DNA from: Emcibacter nanhaiensis
Lineage (GTDB): Bacteria; Pseudomonadota; Alphaproteobacteria; Sphingomonadales; Emcibacteraceae
Length of the DNA: 64,000 nucleotides
NCBI RefSeq assembly: GCF_006385175.1
Contig: NZ_VFIY01000005.1
Coordinates: 317,501 to 381,500, forward strand
Reading direction: 5' to 3'
Program-made: the position numbers and the translations under genes
The notes under the pieces: model-generated
The model's input: the letters and a program-made list of their open reading frames with translations, nothing else
Databases searched by the model: none
Told to the model about the DNA's origin: nothing
Part shown: positions 8,269 through 18,170 of the stretch, piece after piece
Layout of the letters: each line of letters begins with the position of its first letter
Position numbering within the stretch: the stretch's first letter is position 1

Positions 8269-8333
8269 GGGAAACTGACCGGAGAGTTGCGATTAAAGAA
8301 AATACAGGTATCCCGGGGTCCGGCCGGACCGGC

Positions 8334-10286
8334 TTGACGTCTTTGACCCGCGCCCTGCTGCAGAGCGGCGCCGTCCTTCTGTTATATATTGGATTGTCTT
8401 TGCTGGATGTCTGGGGTTATTTGCCGCCTCTCGTCCATCTTGCTGTTTGCGGGCTGACAATCGGTCTCGCTGTCAGTGCCTTTTCCCTGTCCCTCAAAAG
8501 CCGGCGCGCGCCCTCCCTGTTCCCGATGATGCGGAATTTTGGCCTGTGCGCGCTTTTGGTGGGGCTGCTGGCGCTTGTCGCCGGTGACGACCTGGACCGG
8601 CGCTGGACCCTGGCCATCCACCCGGCGGCCCTGTTTGACTATCCGGTTGCGCGGGTGCAGGCCCGGGTGATCCCGCCAGCCTATACCGGGGCCCCGGTGC
8701 TGGACCATGAATTCATTGCTGACGGCGGCCGGTCCGTCGGGGCGGACCTTAACCCTATTCCGTCCGGTAGCCGGCTAAAGGTGCGGCTGGAAAACAGTCC
8801 CTGGCCGGCCGTGCTGAAGGCCGGACGCAGGGAAGTGCGTCTCGAGGAAACTAGTCCCGGCGTTTATGAAGGCGAATTGGTGATTGAGCAGGCCACCAAC
8901 TGGCAGGTCCGGCGCGGCAGCGAAAAACTGGGCAGCTGGCCGATCATTTTGTTGCAGGACCAGGCGCCGGAAATCCAGCAGTTTGACATGGCGGAAGAAC
9001 TGACGTCCCTGGGGCTGGCCTCTTTCACATTGAATGTGGCTGACGATTATGGCCTGAGCCGGGTCCGGATCCGCGTCACCCAGCCTGATCGTCCGGAAGC
9101 AGAGCCCTACGAGAAGGATCTGCCGCTGGAGGAATTGCGCACCTACGACGGTCAATTCTATGTGGACTTGTCCATGTCCAACGCAGCCGGTGGGCCGGCC
9201 ACCCTGTCCCTGATTGCCGAAGATCAGGCGGGGCAGGCAAGTCAGAAGGATATTTCCGGGGTTCACATCCCGCGCCGGCAGTTCGCCGACGCCATGGCCG
9301 GAAAATTCGCCAGCCTGCGCGAGGAACTGTTACAACACCCGGAGAACCGCCAGTCCGTGGCCCGGCAGCTGATGGCCCTGAGCCTGCTGCCCGGGGAAGA
9401 CAGCGATTCTCCGGTCTATCACCTGGCCCTCAGATCCGCTTACTGGCGCCTGGTCAGCCCGTCTGATCCCGGAGACCCGGAGGAAGCCCGCCGGATCCTG
9501 TGGGATCTGGCCAATCTGGCGGAGTCCGGCGCCCATGGCCAGCTTGAACTTGCGCTGGTGGAAAAGCTGGACGACATCCGCCTGCTTTTGCTGCAGGGGA
9601 AACCGGCCGAGCGGGTGAGGCAGGAACTGGGCCTTCTCGATGATTTGTTTGCCCAGTTGGCCGGCAAGCAGAAAAAGACCCTGCTGTCCAGTGATGAAAT
9701 CCTTGATCACCGCGTCCTGCATAAACTCTATGGCCGGGTGCTTTATTATGCCGACAAGCGGCATCACGATAAGGCGGAGCGGTTGATGGACTATCTGCGC
9801 ACGGCCCTGGTCAACCAGGATGTGTCGTTTCTCACCATCGGCGGCTACAGCCGGTTTGTGGCGGCGACCCAGGGACAGCAGATCATGGACAACCTGATTA
9901 CCATCCAGAAGCGCCTGCTGGCCAACAGCTACAAGGGCGGCCTGAAAGCGGAAATTGTCACCACCGACAAGACCGGCCACTATGAAGCCCGGGTGCGCCG
10001 GGAGTGGCAGGAATGGAGCCAAACCCAGAGCCGGATCGGGGACTCCCTGGACCAGCTGTCCTCGGCTCTGATCGGCAGCGGCATTGATTCACGTGATGAT
10101 GTCGAGGAGGTCCATCGCCTGATCCGTGATGTGCTGGCCAGCCTGGAAGCCGGGCAGATGGAGACCGCAGCACAATATCAGTCGCAGATCCTGGTGCTGC
10201 TCAATAACCTGAAACACCGGCTGGGCGAGGAATTGTCCCACGGCACGCTGATGCGGGCGCTGGAAGAAAAGGAAAGCGGCAGTTAG
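8334..10286 (+). CDS. DUF4175 / TIGR02302-type membrane protein, short form
   Basis: This 650-residue protein has two or three N-terminal membrane segments (about residues 12-30, 36-55, 68-85). A large extracytoplasmic region follows, with the DUF4175 features YPVARVQARVIPPAYTG and VADDYGLSRVRI. Known members are usually around 800-850 residues and end in a Gln/Met-rich coil, which is absent here. The start is uncertain: TTG 8334 has no Shine-Dalgarno, and the frame is open upstream to about 8265 without an ATG or GTG. It follows lysA. Function unknown; an envelope role is inferred. Confidence 0.75.
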   Translation: MTSLTRALLQSGAVLLLYIGLSLLDVWGYLPPLVHLAVCGLTIGLAVSAFSLSLKSRRAPSLFPMMRNFGLCALLVGLLALVAGDDLDRRWTLAIHPAALFDYPVARVQARVIPPAYTGAPVLDHEFIADGGRSVGADLNPIPSGSRLKVRLENSPWPAVLKAGRREVRLEETSPGVYEGELVIEQATNWQVRRGSEKLGSWPIILLQDQAPEIQQFDMAEELTSLGLASFTLNVADDYGLSRVRIRVTQPDRPEAEPYEKDLPLEELRTYDGQFYVDLSMSNAAGGPATLSLIAEDQAGQASQKDISGVHIPRRQFADAMAGKFASLREELLQHPENRQSVARQLMALSLLPGEDSDSPVYHLALRSAYWRLVSPSDPGDPEEARRILWDLANLAESGAHGQLELALVEKLDDIRLLLLQGKPAERVRQELGLLDDLFAQLAGKQKKTLLSSDEILDHRVLHKLYGRVLYYADKRHHDKAERLMDYLRTALVNQDVSFLTIGGYSRFVAATQGQQIMDNLITIQKRLLANSYKGGLKAEIVTTDKTGHYEARVRREWQEWSQTQSRIGDSLDQLSSALIGSGIDSRDDVEEVHRLIRDVLASLEAGQMETAAQYQSQILVLLNNLKHRLGEELSHGTLMRALEEKESGS

Positions 10287-10300
10287 GGTAGCAGCCGCCC

Positions 10301-10708
10301 TCAGGCGCCGATCGCCGATTTACCGGGCCGCTGCGGATCCTGGCCCAGGACATGATCGACCGCCTCGCAGATTTCATCCAGAGAGAAAGGTTTGCTGATC
10401 ACATCGTGAATCAGGGCTTCCAGATTGTGGGCCCGTTGTTTTTCATGGGCGAAGCCGGTCATCATCAGGATCGGCATGTCGGGATAGGCGGCAGAAGCTT
10501 TGAGCGCCAGGGAAATGCCGTCCATGACCGGCATGACAATGTCTGTCAGCAGCAAATCATAATGATCCTTGCTGAGCGCATCGGCAGCAGCGCCGCCGTC
10601 GGCCGCCACAGTTGTGGTATGGCCACGCAGCTGCAGTGCCCGGCTCACAAAGGAGCTGACCGCTTCTTCATCTTCTGCAATCAGGATATGTGCCATAGTG
10701 TCGCTCAT
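10301..10708 (-). CDS. cpdR: CpdR-like single-domain response regulator
   Basis: A receiver domain of 135 residues without an output domain. The acidic pocket is AEDEE, the phospho-acceptor Asp56 lies in LLLTDIVMPVMDG, and the conserved lysine is in ISKPFSL. The segment RAHNLEALIHDVISKPF is characteristic of alphaproteobacterial CpdR. Unphosphorylated CpdR primes ClpXP for cell-cycle substrates, and ChpT phosphorylation switches it off. An internal Met (MAHILIAEDE, 10696) matches the usual CpdR N-terminus and may be the true start. It converges on the DUF4175 gene. Confidence 0.85.
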   Translation of the reverse strand: MSDTMAHILIAEDEEAVSSFVSRALQLRGHTTTVAADGGAAADALSKDHYDLLLTDIVMPVMDGISLALKASAAYPDMPILMMTGFAHEKQRAHNLEALIHDVISKPFSLDEICEAVDHVLGQDPQRPGKSAIGA

Positions 10709-10843
10709 TAACCATAAAAGGGTTTATCTATCCCCTGATAGCGGAAAATCCTTTATATTTGCTTTACGCAAATAAAGGTTTTAACAGGCAAATATAGCAT
10801 AATTCGGGCATCGAAGGCGAATCCAGCCGGGGAAAAACGCGCT

Positions 10844-11671
10844 TTATCCTTCAGTAAAACTGACGCGAAGGTCGCGGGCATCGGCCGGCGGATTGGGCAG
10901 GGAAGTTTCAAATTCGACCACTTCATCGGCAGACAGGATCCCCGGCGAAGTCATGAAGGTCCAGTTCCTGATGGTCACGCCGCGCGCGTCCTGAAGGGCG
11001 ACTTGGAGGGTCGGCACCTCCTGTTTCGTTTCGCTGATGTTATGAACTTCTCCGCGCACCACCAGATAGGGGGTGCCGTTGCGCACTTCCTTGGAGGGGA
11101 TCAGGTTCTGGATCTCCAGCCGTTCGGAGATCGGGATTTTCGGTTCTTCCTGTTTTTTCTCGGCAGTCCGGTCCGGGCCGTGGGAATTATCGAGGCCGAT
11201 CGCTTCGTACAGTTTGGCCGAAGGCGGCCAGAATTCGCTGACCGGGCCGTGGAAAATCAGCAGGGAACTGATCACGGCGGTGACGAAAATGCAGAGTGAA
11301 ATCCAGCCCCATTTGCTCGAGCTGTGGTTATGGTTCTGCAGGGCCGGCAGGTTGGAGCCCTTGGGAATTGGCCGTGGCCTTTTCTTGCGCTGGCGGATGG
11401 ACAGGTCGAAATCGGCCCCTGACGCCTCTTCTTCGACCTGGACCTGAGGTTGCGAGACCGTTTCGGCTTCCGGCTCCGGCTCCGGCTGAGGCGTTTCCTC
11501 TGCTATACTGACCTTTTCCTCGGCCTCTTCGACCACCGGGATATCCGCTGCCGGCGGGTCTTCATGCCAGGTGTGGCGGCATTTGGCACAACGTACCCTG
11601 CGGCCTGCAGGAAGCAGGGCCTTGGGATCCACCACATATTTGGCTTGGCATTCAGGGCAGGTCAGTATCAT
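10844..11671 (-). CDS. Zinc-ribbon (MJ0042) membrane protein with DUF3426
   Basis: 275 residues. The N-terminus carries a zinc ribbon, CPEC...CAKC, within residues 4-33. An acidic, proline-rich linker follows, then one transmembrane segment (about residues 118-138) and a C-terminal DUF3426 domain (LVVRGEVHNISETKQEVPTLQVAL). Proteins of this design are common beside ftsE in alphaproteobacteria, and this gene is divergent from it. A regulatory or envelope role is suspected; no biochemical function can be assigned. Confidence 0.85.
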   Translation of the reverse strand: MILTCPECQAKYVVDPKALLPAGRRVRCAKCRHTWHEDPPAADIPVVEEAEEKVSIAEETPQPEPEPEAETVSQPQVQVEEEASGADFDLSIRQRKKRPRPIPKGSNLPALQNHNHSSSKWGWISLCIFVTAVISSLLIFHGPVSEFWPPSAKLYEAIGLDNSHGPDRTAEKKQEEPKIPISERLEIQNLIPSKEVRNGTPYLVVRGEVHNISETKQEVPTLQVALQDARGVTIRNWTFMTSPGILSADEVVEFETSLPNPPADARDLRVSFTEG

Positions 11672-11892
11672 GCAGGTGCCTGTATTATAAGCCTTTTTAT
11701 AGAATACATCGTAACCATACTTATAGTCTGCCGATTCCCCCTATGCAAGAGTCCTGACAATCGGGCATGATTTTGACATCATTTGGACGAAGATGGAAAA
11801 AGAATTGGCCGATCTGTCCCTTTGAAACTTGCGTTGGGACGCGTCGGCCGGATATGCTCTGTCAAAAGTTACAAAGACGAAAAGGCCAGGAA

Positions 11893-12588
11893 GTGATCCG
11901 TTTCGAAAATGTAGGTATGCGATATGGGATGGGCTCGGAGGTTCTGAAGGATATTTCCTTTGACCTGGAACCGGGTTCGCTTCATTTTCTGACCGGCCCG
12001 AGCGGCGCCGGCAAGACTTCTCTCCTGAGACTCATGTATCTGGCCCACCGGCCGTCCCGCGGGACGATCAGCATGTTCAACCAGGATGTCAGCGCCACCG
12101 AACGCAAGGGGCTGCCCAGGTTGCGGCGGCGGATCGGCGTGGTGTTCCAGGATTTCCGCCTGCTCGACCATCTGACGGCGGTGGAAAACGTTGCACTTCC
12201 GTTACGGATTGCCGGCGGGAAGGGCAAGGAAATTGACGAGCATGTGGAAGAGCTTCTGGCCTGGGTTGGTCTTAAGGACCGGATGGCGGCCCGGCCGTCC
12301 ACCCTGTCCGGAGGGGAAAAACAGCGGGTCGCCATTGCCCGGGCGGTGATCAACCGGCCGGATTTGCTGCTCGCGGACGAGCCCACCGGCAATGTGGACC
12401 CGGAAATGGCGGAACGGCTGATGTATCTTTTTGTGGAACTGAACAAGCTGGGCACAACAACGGTCATCGCCACCCACGACATGTCGCTGGTGCGCAAGAT
12501 CGGCGCCGACCGGATGCATCTGCATGACGGTCATCTGCAGATGGTCAGGGCCGGGGAGACGCCGCTTAGTCCGGTTGGGGAAAATTAA
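11893..12588 (+). CDS. ftsE: Cell-division ABC ATPase FtsE
   Basis: The 231-residue ATPase partners FtsX at the septum and controls peptidoglycan hydrolases in cell separation. Motifs are Walker A GPSGAGKTS, Q-loop VFQDFRLL, signature LSGGEKQR, Walker B LLLADEPTGNVD and H-loop ATHD. GTG 11893 is chosen because AAAGG lies 7 bases before it and the product then starts VIRFENVGMRYG, as in other FtsE proteins. The frame is open further upstream to 11767, so an ATG at 11854 is an alternative. ftsX follows after two bases. Confidence 0.93.
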   Translation: MIRFENVGMRYGMGSEVLKDISFDLEPGSLHFLTGPSGAGKTSLLRLMYLAHRPSRGTISMFNQDVSATERKGLPRLRRRIGVVFQDFRLLDHLTAVENVALPLRIAGGKGKEIDEHVEELLAWVGLKDRMAARPSTLSGGEKQRVAIARAVINRPDLLLADEPTGNVDPEMAERLMYLFVELNKLGTTTVIATHDMSLVRKIGADRMHLHDGHLQMVRAGETPLSPVGEN

Positions 12589-12590
12589 TC

Positions 12591-13472
12591 ATGGCACATA
12601 GTTTCAGGTTCCTGCCCGATGAGAAGGATCACGAGGCAACCCGGCTCCTGCCCTGGGTGATGGCGGTTATGGTGTATCTCAGCGCCCTGTCGCTGACCGG
12701 CGGCATTCTGGTTCACAAGGGATTTGGCGGCTGGACCGAAAGCCTGTCCAATCGCCTGACCATCCAGATCAGCGTCGAGGATGCCGCAGAACGCGAGCAG
12801 ATGGTCACGACGACCCGGGAGATACTGGAAAAAACACCGGGGGTCATGACAGTCCGGCGCCTGAGCGATCAGGAGATTGCCGACCTGCTTGAGCCCTGGC
12901 TCGGCGAAGGCAATATCACCGGCGACCTGCCGGTACCGGCGATGATGGATGTGCAGATCGACAGCCGGCTGGCGCTGAACCTGAAGGCGCTTTCCAGTCG
13001 TCTTCACCAGCTGTCGGACAAGATTCATATTGACGATCACCAGAAGTGGCTCGGACATTTTGTCCGGCTGACCCGGATGGTGGAATATGTGGCGCTCGGG
13101 ATTTTTCTGCTGGTGATCCTGGCGACTGTGGCCATTGTAATTTTCGGCACCAAGGCCGGCTTGGCGGAACATAAGGAAACCATCAAAATCATGCACTTGA
13201 TGGGAGCGGAGGACAGCCTGGTTGCCCAGGCCTATCAGAAAAGATTTATGCGGCACGGGATCAAGGGCGGCGTGGTCGGGCTTGTCCTGGCGCTGCTGAC
13301 AATCTTTGCCATGGCCAAACTGGTCCAGAATCTGGCCCAGGGTCTGGTGGAGGCGCCGGACGTTCCCTATCTGGAAATGTTGCTGCTCCTGCTGCTGCCC
13401 CTGCTGTCCGGTCTGATTTCAATGGTGACAGCGCGTATTACCGTGATCAAGGAACTGGCCAGGACAATGTGA
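12591..13472 (+). CDS. ftsX: Cell-division permease FtsX
   Basis: A 293-residue membrane protein with the FtsX layout: a cytosolic N-terminus, TM1 (about residues 22-40), a periplasmic domain with a LEKTPGVMTVRRLSDQEIADLLEPWLG block, and three C-terminal TM segments (about 165-185, 220-242, 262-285). It forms the FtsEX complex with the preceding gene; the intergenic gap is 2 bp. Confidence 0.93.
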   Translation: MAHSFRFLPDEKDHEATRLLPWVMAVMVYLSALSLTGGILVHKGFGGWTESLSNRLTIQISVEDAAEREQMVTTTREILEKTPGVMTVRRLSDQEIADLLEPWLGEGNITGDLPVPAMMDVQIDSRLALNLKALSSRLHQLSDKIHIDDHQKWLGHFVRLTRMVEYVALGIFLLVILATVAIVIFGTKAGLAEHKETIKIMHLMGAEDSLVAQAYQKRFMRHGIKGGVVGLVLALLTIFAMAKLVQNLAQGLVEAPDVPYLEMLLLLLLPLLSGLISMVTARITVIKELARTM

Positions 13473-13575
13473 TCCCCGGACAATGTGATCAATGGGGGGG
13501 AAGTATTGGAGGACCTCCCGGCAGTCCGGTAAGAATGTAGAAGGAGTTTGCTGACGTTAATTTCAGCGATCAGGC

Positions 13576-14166
13576 ATGAAGTTATTTTATTATATAGCAA
13601 TAAGCCTTTTTCTGATCTGGCTGGGCGGCTTCGGCTGGTTCCTGCACGGGCTGTCGGCGGAACAGGACCTGTCTGCCCGGAAAGCCGATGCTATCGTGGT
13701 GCTGACCGGCGGCCGCAATCGTCTGGAAGAGGCGGCAAAACTTCTCAAAAACCACATGGGTGAGAAACTGTTCATCTCGGGGGTCAATGAAGTCGTCACC
13801 GAGCAGGAGCTTTATGACTATCTGGACAGCGGAGAAGAGCTTGCAGACTGCTGTATTGAAATCGGCCGGGAAGCACTGAACACCGAAGGCAACGCCCGCG
13901 AGACGGCGCTGTGGATGACCCGGAACCATTACACGTCGCTCCGTCTGGTCACCTCCCTGGAGCATATGCCCCGGGCCCTGGTGGAAATGAAACGCTTTAT
14001 GCCGGAAACGGAAATCATTGGTCACCCGGTCGGAAACTGGCGGCCGGAAAATACCAGGTTCTATTCCCTGGCGCGGGAATATAATAAATATGTTTTCAGT
14101 CTTGTCAGAGCGGTTCTGACTGATAAATTGACGTCGGAAAAATCATTGGAGGAACAGCCCGGTTAA
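13576..14166 (+). CDS. DUF218 (YdcF/SanA/ElyC-like) protein
   Basis: This 196-residue protein has one N-terminal TM segment and a DUF218 domain. Diagnostic parts are ADAIVVLTGGRNRLEEAAKLL, the conserved acidic-asparagine block NTEGNARETALWM, and LRLVTSLEHMPRALVEMKRFMP. Relatives SanA and ElyC act in envelope integrity and lipid-carrier metabolism. The position between ftsX and an acyltransferase gene agrees with an envelope role. No strong Shine-Dalgarno is seen next to the ATG. Confidence 0.85.
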   Translation: MKLFYYIAISLFLIWLGGFGWFLHGLSAEQDLSARKADAIVVLTGGRNRLEEAAKLLKNHMGEKLFISGVNEVVTEQELYDYLDSGEELADCCIEIGREALNTEGNARETALWMTRNHYTSLRLVTSLEHMPRALVEMKRFMPETEIIGHPVGNWRPENTRFYSLAREYNKYVFSLVRAVLTDKLTSEKSLEEQPG

Positions 14167-14223
14167 CTTGCCTCGAAGGGGGATGAGAAGCTGTGGTAAA
14201 CGGATGGAAGCCGGGGGAGCAGG

Positions 14224-14946
14224 GTGCGGTCGGGATTATTTAAACTGGTTTTTTACACATGGAGCACGGTCTTTTGTATCCTGTTCCTGCCAACAATGCT
14301 GCTGCCTCGCAAGTATCTGGTCAAGGGGCAGACCCTGTGGTCGCACAGCGTGGTGTTCCTGACGAGGGTTATCGGCGGTATCCGGCTGGAGGTGCGGGGC
14401 CGGAAAAACCTGCCCGCTGAGCCCTCTATTGTGGCCATGAAGCATCAATCCGCCTTTGATACCTTTATCATTCATTCCCTGTTTAAAGATCCGGCCATCG
14501 TCATGAAGGCCGAACTGTTGCGTATTCCGATCTATGGGGTCTTCTGCCGCAAGTCCGGGATGATTCCCATTGACCGGAGCGCCGGCGCCAGTTCGCTGCG
14601 CAAGATGATGAAGGCCTCCGGCAAGGCCCTGGCGGCCGGCCGGCCGGTGATTATTTTTCCGGAAGGGACTCGCACCCTGCCGGGCGAACACCACCCTTAT
14701 CAGCCGGGAATTTCCGGCCTTTACCGGCATCTGGACAAGCCGGTGGTGCCGGTTGCGGTAAATTCAGGACTATACTGGCCCAAGTCAGGAAAGGTCCGGC
14801 CGGGGGGGACCATCGTGATAGAATTTCTTGAGCCGATTGCGCCCGGAATGGGCAAGACGGAGTTCCTGCCCCTGCTGGAGCAGCAGATAGAGAGTGCCAG
14901 CCAGCGCCTTCTGCCCGACCCCTCCGGAAGGGAAAATGTTACCTGA
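14224..14946 (+). CDS. 1-acyl-sn-glycerol-3-phosphate acyltransferase (PlsC-like)
   Basis: The 240-residue membrane acyltransferase has the HX4D catalytic motif (KHQSAFDTF), the acceptor-binding FPEGTRTLPGE and the GMIPIDR block of the PlsC family. An N-terminal hydrophobic segment anchors it. It would acylate lysophosphatidic acid to phosphatidic acid. The start is GTG 14224, with GGAGC upstream; a second PlsC elsewhere in the genome is likely, so the exact substrate is open. Confidence 0.9.
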   Translation: MRSGLFKLVFYTWSTVFCILFLPTMLLPRKYLVKGQTLWSHSVVFLTRVIGGIRLEVRGRKNLPAEPSIVAMKHQSAFDTFIIHSLFKDPAIVMKAELLRIPIYGVFCRKSGMIPIDRSAGASSLRKMMKASGKALAAGRPVIIFPEGTRTLPGEHHPYQPGISGLYRHLDKPVVPVAVNSGLYWPKSGKVRPGGTIVIEFLEPIAPGMGKTEFLPLLEQQIESASQRLLPDPSGRENVT

Positions 14947-15049
14947 CGGTTCCCCCTCACCGGCAGGGAAACGGATATTTTATTTCTTTTGAGGGCCGGC
15001 CATATATGCTATGCCCGAACCAAGAGGGTGGGATTACAGGACGGAACGA

Positions 15050-16105
15050 ATGCGCTTTAAGGCTCTGGTTGTTACAGTATTGCTTGTGGTCGGGGGCTAT
15101 ACGGCCTTTTGGTTCTATATTGCCGGAAAAGTTGAAGAGAAAGCGAGAATCTGGATCGCCGCCCAGGAAAGCCGGGGCGTTCACGCCTTTTACGGCGACC
15201 TGGCCGTAGAGGGTTTCCCTTACAAGATCGTTGTCAAGCTGTCGGAATTGAAAGTTGAACTGGCGCCGGAGCTGACCCGGCGCGGTGAAGCGAATCTGAT
15301 CTTTCCGGAAGTGGCCATTGTCGCGTTCCCCTGGAAGCTGAACCACGCGGTGCTGAGCAGCGCTTATGGCGACGTCGTCCTCGGGCCGATGCAGTCGCCG
15401 GATATGACCATGGCGGTGGACGGCCTGAAAGCCTCGCTGGTCCTGGACCGGGACAGTCGCCAGCCCGAGCGGTTATCGCTGACGTCGGAGCGCCTGTCCT
15501 GGGCCTACAGCAGTCTGGGGGACAAGGTGCCGCCGTCAGAAGCCCGTAACCTGCAGCTGCATGTGCGACGCGCCCTGGAGGTGACTGACGGCCGGCAGGC
15601 CATGGAGCTGCCGGCCCTGCTGGAAGTATTCCTTTCTGCCGAGGATGTGGTGGCCCATGAGATACCGGTGGGGATTTTTGGCAAAAAGGCAGATCTCATC
15701 CGCCTCCACACCGTTCTGCATGCGTCCGAATTTCCCCGCTATGACCGGGAGGGTCTGTCCAGATGGCGGGACGAGGGCGGCACCCTGGCTGTCCGTACGC
15801 TGGAAGTCCGTTCCGGCAAGATGGAATTTGCCATGGACGGGGAACTGACCCTGGATCAGGACCTGAAGCCGCTCGGCGCCTTCTCTTCCCAGATTCGGGG
15901 GCTGGACCATATCGTAGCGGTCTTGTCCGGCCACTCCGGCTTCCAGGAAGAGCCCGGCTCCATGATCCTCGAGGAACTGAAAAACATGGGTGAAAACGAG
16001 GGGGACAAGGGAAAAATGCTGTCCCTGGCGATCAGCCTGCAGAACGGCCTGCTTTTCCTCGGGCCGATCCCGGTCTATGAACTGGCCCCGCTGGCGGCGG
16101 AATAA
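15050..16105 (+). CDS. DUF2125 domain exported protein
   Basis: A 351-residue protein with an N-terminal signal anchor (ALVVTVLLVVGGYTAFWFYIA), then the DUF2125 hallmark region (FYGDLAVEGFPYKIVVKLSELKVE). Proteins of this alphaproteobacterial family are predicted to be periplasmic or anchored in the inner membrane; their role is unknown. ATG 15050 is preferred over the ATG at 15011 because AGGACGG precedes it and the signal sequence then begins correctly. The gene ends base-to-base against tyrA. Confidence 0.82.
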   Translation: MRFKALVVTVLLVVGGYTAFWFYIAGKVEEKARIWIAAQESRGVHAFYGDLAVEGFPYKIVVKLSELKVELAPELTRRGEANLIFPEVAIVAFPWKLNHAVLSSAYGDVVLGPMQSPDMTMAVDGLKASLVLDRDSRQPERLSLTSERLSWAYSSLGDKVPPSEARNLQLHVRRALEVTDGRQAMELPALLEVFLSAEDVVAHEIPVGIFGKKADLIRLHTVLHASEFPRYDREGLSRWRDEGGTLAVRTLEVRSGKMEFAMDGELTLDQDLKPLGAFSSQIRGLDHIVAVLSGHSGFQEEPGSMILEELKNMGENEGDKGKMLSLAISLQNGLLFLGPIPVYELAPLAAE

Positions 16106-17044
16106 TCAGTCTTTTGCCTGTTTCTCGGGCGGGATTTCGTGGGGACGACCGAAATCCGGGGCTTCCTCGTCCTGACCGGCTTCGATGATCTGCCTGCGCA
16201 CCTCGCGGGTGTGGCTGAACAGGTTGAACAGCGCGTCGCCGTCGCCCCAGCGTATGGCCCGCTGCAGCGCGGTCAGGTCCTCGGTGAAGCGGCCCAGCAT
16301 CTCCAGCACCGCCTCCTTGTTGTTCAGGAACACATCCCGCCACATGGTGGGATCTGAGGCGGCAATACGGGTGAAATCGCGGAAACCACCAGCGGAGAAT
16401 TTGATCACTTCCGAATCCGTCACCCCTTCAAGGTCATGGGCGGTGCCGACGATGTTATAGGCGATCAGGTGGGGTATATGGGAGGTGATGGCCAGCACCA
16501 GGTCGTGATGCTCCGGCGTCATGATCTCCACTTTGCTGCCAAAGGCTTCCCACATTTTCTTCAGTTTTTCCACGGCCTCCGGATCGGCGTCTTGCGGCGG
16601 CGTCAGGATCGCCCAGCGCCCGGCAAACAGGCTGGCGAATCCGGCCTCGGGTCCGGACTGTTCGGTCCCGGCGACCGGGTGGCCCGGGATCAGGTGAACA
16701 TGTTCGGGCAGCACCCCGCTCAGGGCCTTGAGCACACAGCCCTTGACCGAGCCCACATCGGTGACGGTGGCGCCAAAGTCCAGGGCCTGGCCGATGGCCT
16801 GGCCGATGTCGCCGTAGGTGCCGACCGGCGTCGCCAGGATCACCAGGTCTGACCCGTCGACCGCCTTTTGCAGGTCGGCTTCTGTCTTGTCCGCCAGTTT
16901 CAGTTCCGCCACCTTGTCGAGGCACTCCGGGCTGGCGTCACAGGCAACGATGATTTCGCAGACGCCGTTTTCCCGCAGCGCCCGGGCGACGGACGATCCG
17001 ATCAGGCCTAAACCGATGATGGTGGCTTGTTTAAACAGGGTCAT
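16106..17044 (-). CDS. tyrA: Prephenate/arogenate dehydrogenase
   Basis: The 312-residue NAD(P)-dependent dehydrogenase of tyrosine synthesis has the Rossmann motif GLGLIGSSVARAL at the N-terminus. The prephenate-binding helical domain carries PGHPVAGTEQSGPEA and ITSHIPHLIAYNIVG. It lies one base downstream of hisC, so the two are co-transcribed; HisC-type enzymes often supply aromatic aminotransferase activity. Start at 17044 is preferred over the upstream ATG at 17080, which would overlap hisC. Confidence 0.92.
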   Translation of the reverse strand: MTLFKQATIIGLGLIGSSVARALRENGVCEIIVACDASPECLDKVAELKLADKTEADLQKAVDGSDLVILATPVGTYGDIGQAIGQALDFGATVTDVGSVKGCVLKALSGVLPEHVHLIPGHPVAGTEQSGPEAGFASLFAGRWAILTPPQDADPEAVEKLKKMWEAFGSKVEIMTPEHHDLVLAITSHIPHLIAYNIVGTAHDLEGVTDSEVIKFSAGGFRDFTRIAASDPTMWRDVFLNNKEAVLEMLGRFTEDLTALQRAIRWGDGDALFNLFSHTREVRRQIIEAGQDEEAPDFGRPHEIPPEKQAKD

Positions 17045-17045
17045 G

Positions 17046-18134
17046 TCAGGCGTCCATAAATTCCTTGAGCAGGGCGACAACCGCCCGGTTGTCCTCTTCC
17101 AGGCCGACGGTCAGTCTCAGGCAGTTGCCAAGCCCCTGGCCCGGCAGCCATCTCAGAATATAGCCCTTTTTCAGTAAAAATTCATTGGCGGCTTCGGCGC
17201 TTTTTTCCCCGCCCGGGAACCGGATCAGGATAAAATTGGTCACGCTCGGCACCACCTGCAGGCCGAGGGCGCCAATTTCCGCAGTGAGCCAGCCGAGCCA
17301 GTGGCTGTTGTGCGCCACGGCCTGTTCCTCGAAGGCGATATCGGTGAGCGCGGCAGTGCCGGCCAGCTCGGTCGGGGTCGGCACATTGAACGGGTCGCGC
17401 AGCCGGTCCAGGTTGGCGGCCACGTCCGCCGAAGCATAGCCCCAGCCGAGCCGCAGTGCCGCCAAGCCGTAAAGCTTGGAGAAGGTGCGGGTCATCAGCA
17501 CATTGGAAGCTGACGACGCCAGCGCAATGCCGGCTTCGTAATCCTGGGCGGCGACAAATTCCGCATAGGCCGCATCCAGCACCAGCAATACATTGTCCGG
17601 CAGCCCCCGATGTAAACGTTCCACTTCCGGAACGGAGATATAGGTGCCGGTCGGATTGTTGGGATTGGCCAGGAACACCAGCCGGGTCTTGTCGCTCACG
17701 CTGGCCAGGATCTTGTCCACATCGGCGGTATAGTCCTTGTCCTCCGATTCCACCGGCACGCCGCCGACGGATTTGGCGGCGATGGGGTACATCATGAAGC
17801 CGTAGCGGCTGTAGATCACCTCGTCGCCCGGCGCCACATAGGCGCGGCAGGCCAGCTTGAGGATTTCGTCAGAGCCGATGCCGCAGACGATCCGTTTCGC
17901 CTCCAGGCCGTATTTGTCGGCGATGGTCTGTTTCAGGGTCGCATAGCTGGCGTCGGGATAGCGATGCAGGGTATGAACCGCGGCCGCATAGGCTTCCATG
18001 GCCTTGGGGCTCGGCCCCAGGGCTGATTCATTGGAGGATAGTTTTATCGCTTTTGCCACGCCATCTGTCTTGGATTTGCCGCCTTCATATACTTCAAGGC
18101 TTTCAATCCACGGCCGTGGGACCAGTCCGCTCAT
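17046..18134 (-). CDS. hisC: Histidinol-phosphate aminotransferase
   Basis: A PLP-dependent fold-I aminotransferase of about 362 residues. It converts imidazole-acetol phosphate and glutamate to histidinol phosphate and may also transaminate aromatic keto acids. Motifs include [24 protein letters not shown], the DAAYAEF block and the PLP lysine in [17 protein letters not shown] (about residue 218). Start at 18134 ([11 protein letters not shown]) has AGG 7 bases upstream; an ATG at 18170 is possible but lacks one. Operon with tyrA, divergent from metX. Confidence 0.93.
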   Translation of the reverse strand: MSGLVPRPWIESLEVYEGGKSKTDGVAKAIKLSSNESALGPSPKAMEAYAAAVHTLHRYPDASYATLKQTIADKYGLEAKRIVCGIGSDEILKLACRAYVAPGDEVIYSRYGFMMYPIAAKSVGGVPVESEDKDYTADVDKILASVSDKTRLVFLANPNNPTGTYISVPEVERLHRGLPDNVLLVLDAAYAEFVAAQDYEAGIALASSASNVLMTRTFSKLYGLAALRLGWGYASADVAANLDRLRDPFNVPTPTELAGTAALTDIAFEEQAVAHNSHWLGWLTAEIGALGLQVVPSVTNFILIRFPGGEKSAEAANEFLLKKGYILRWLPGQGLGNCLRLTVGLEEDNRAVVALLKEFMDA

Positions 18135-18170
18135 CTTGCTACCTGCTTTGTCAGAAATATTGGCACTCAT

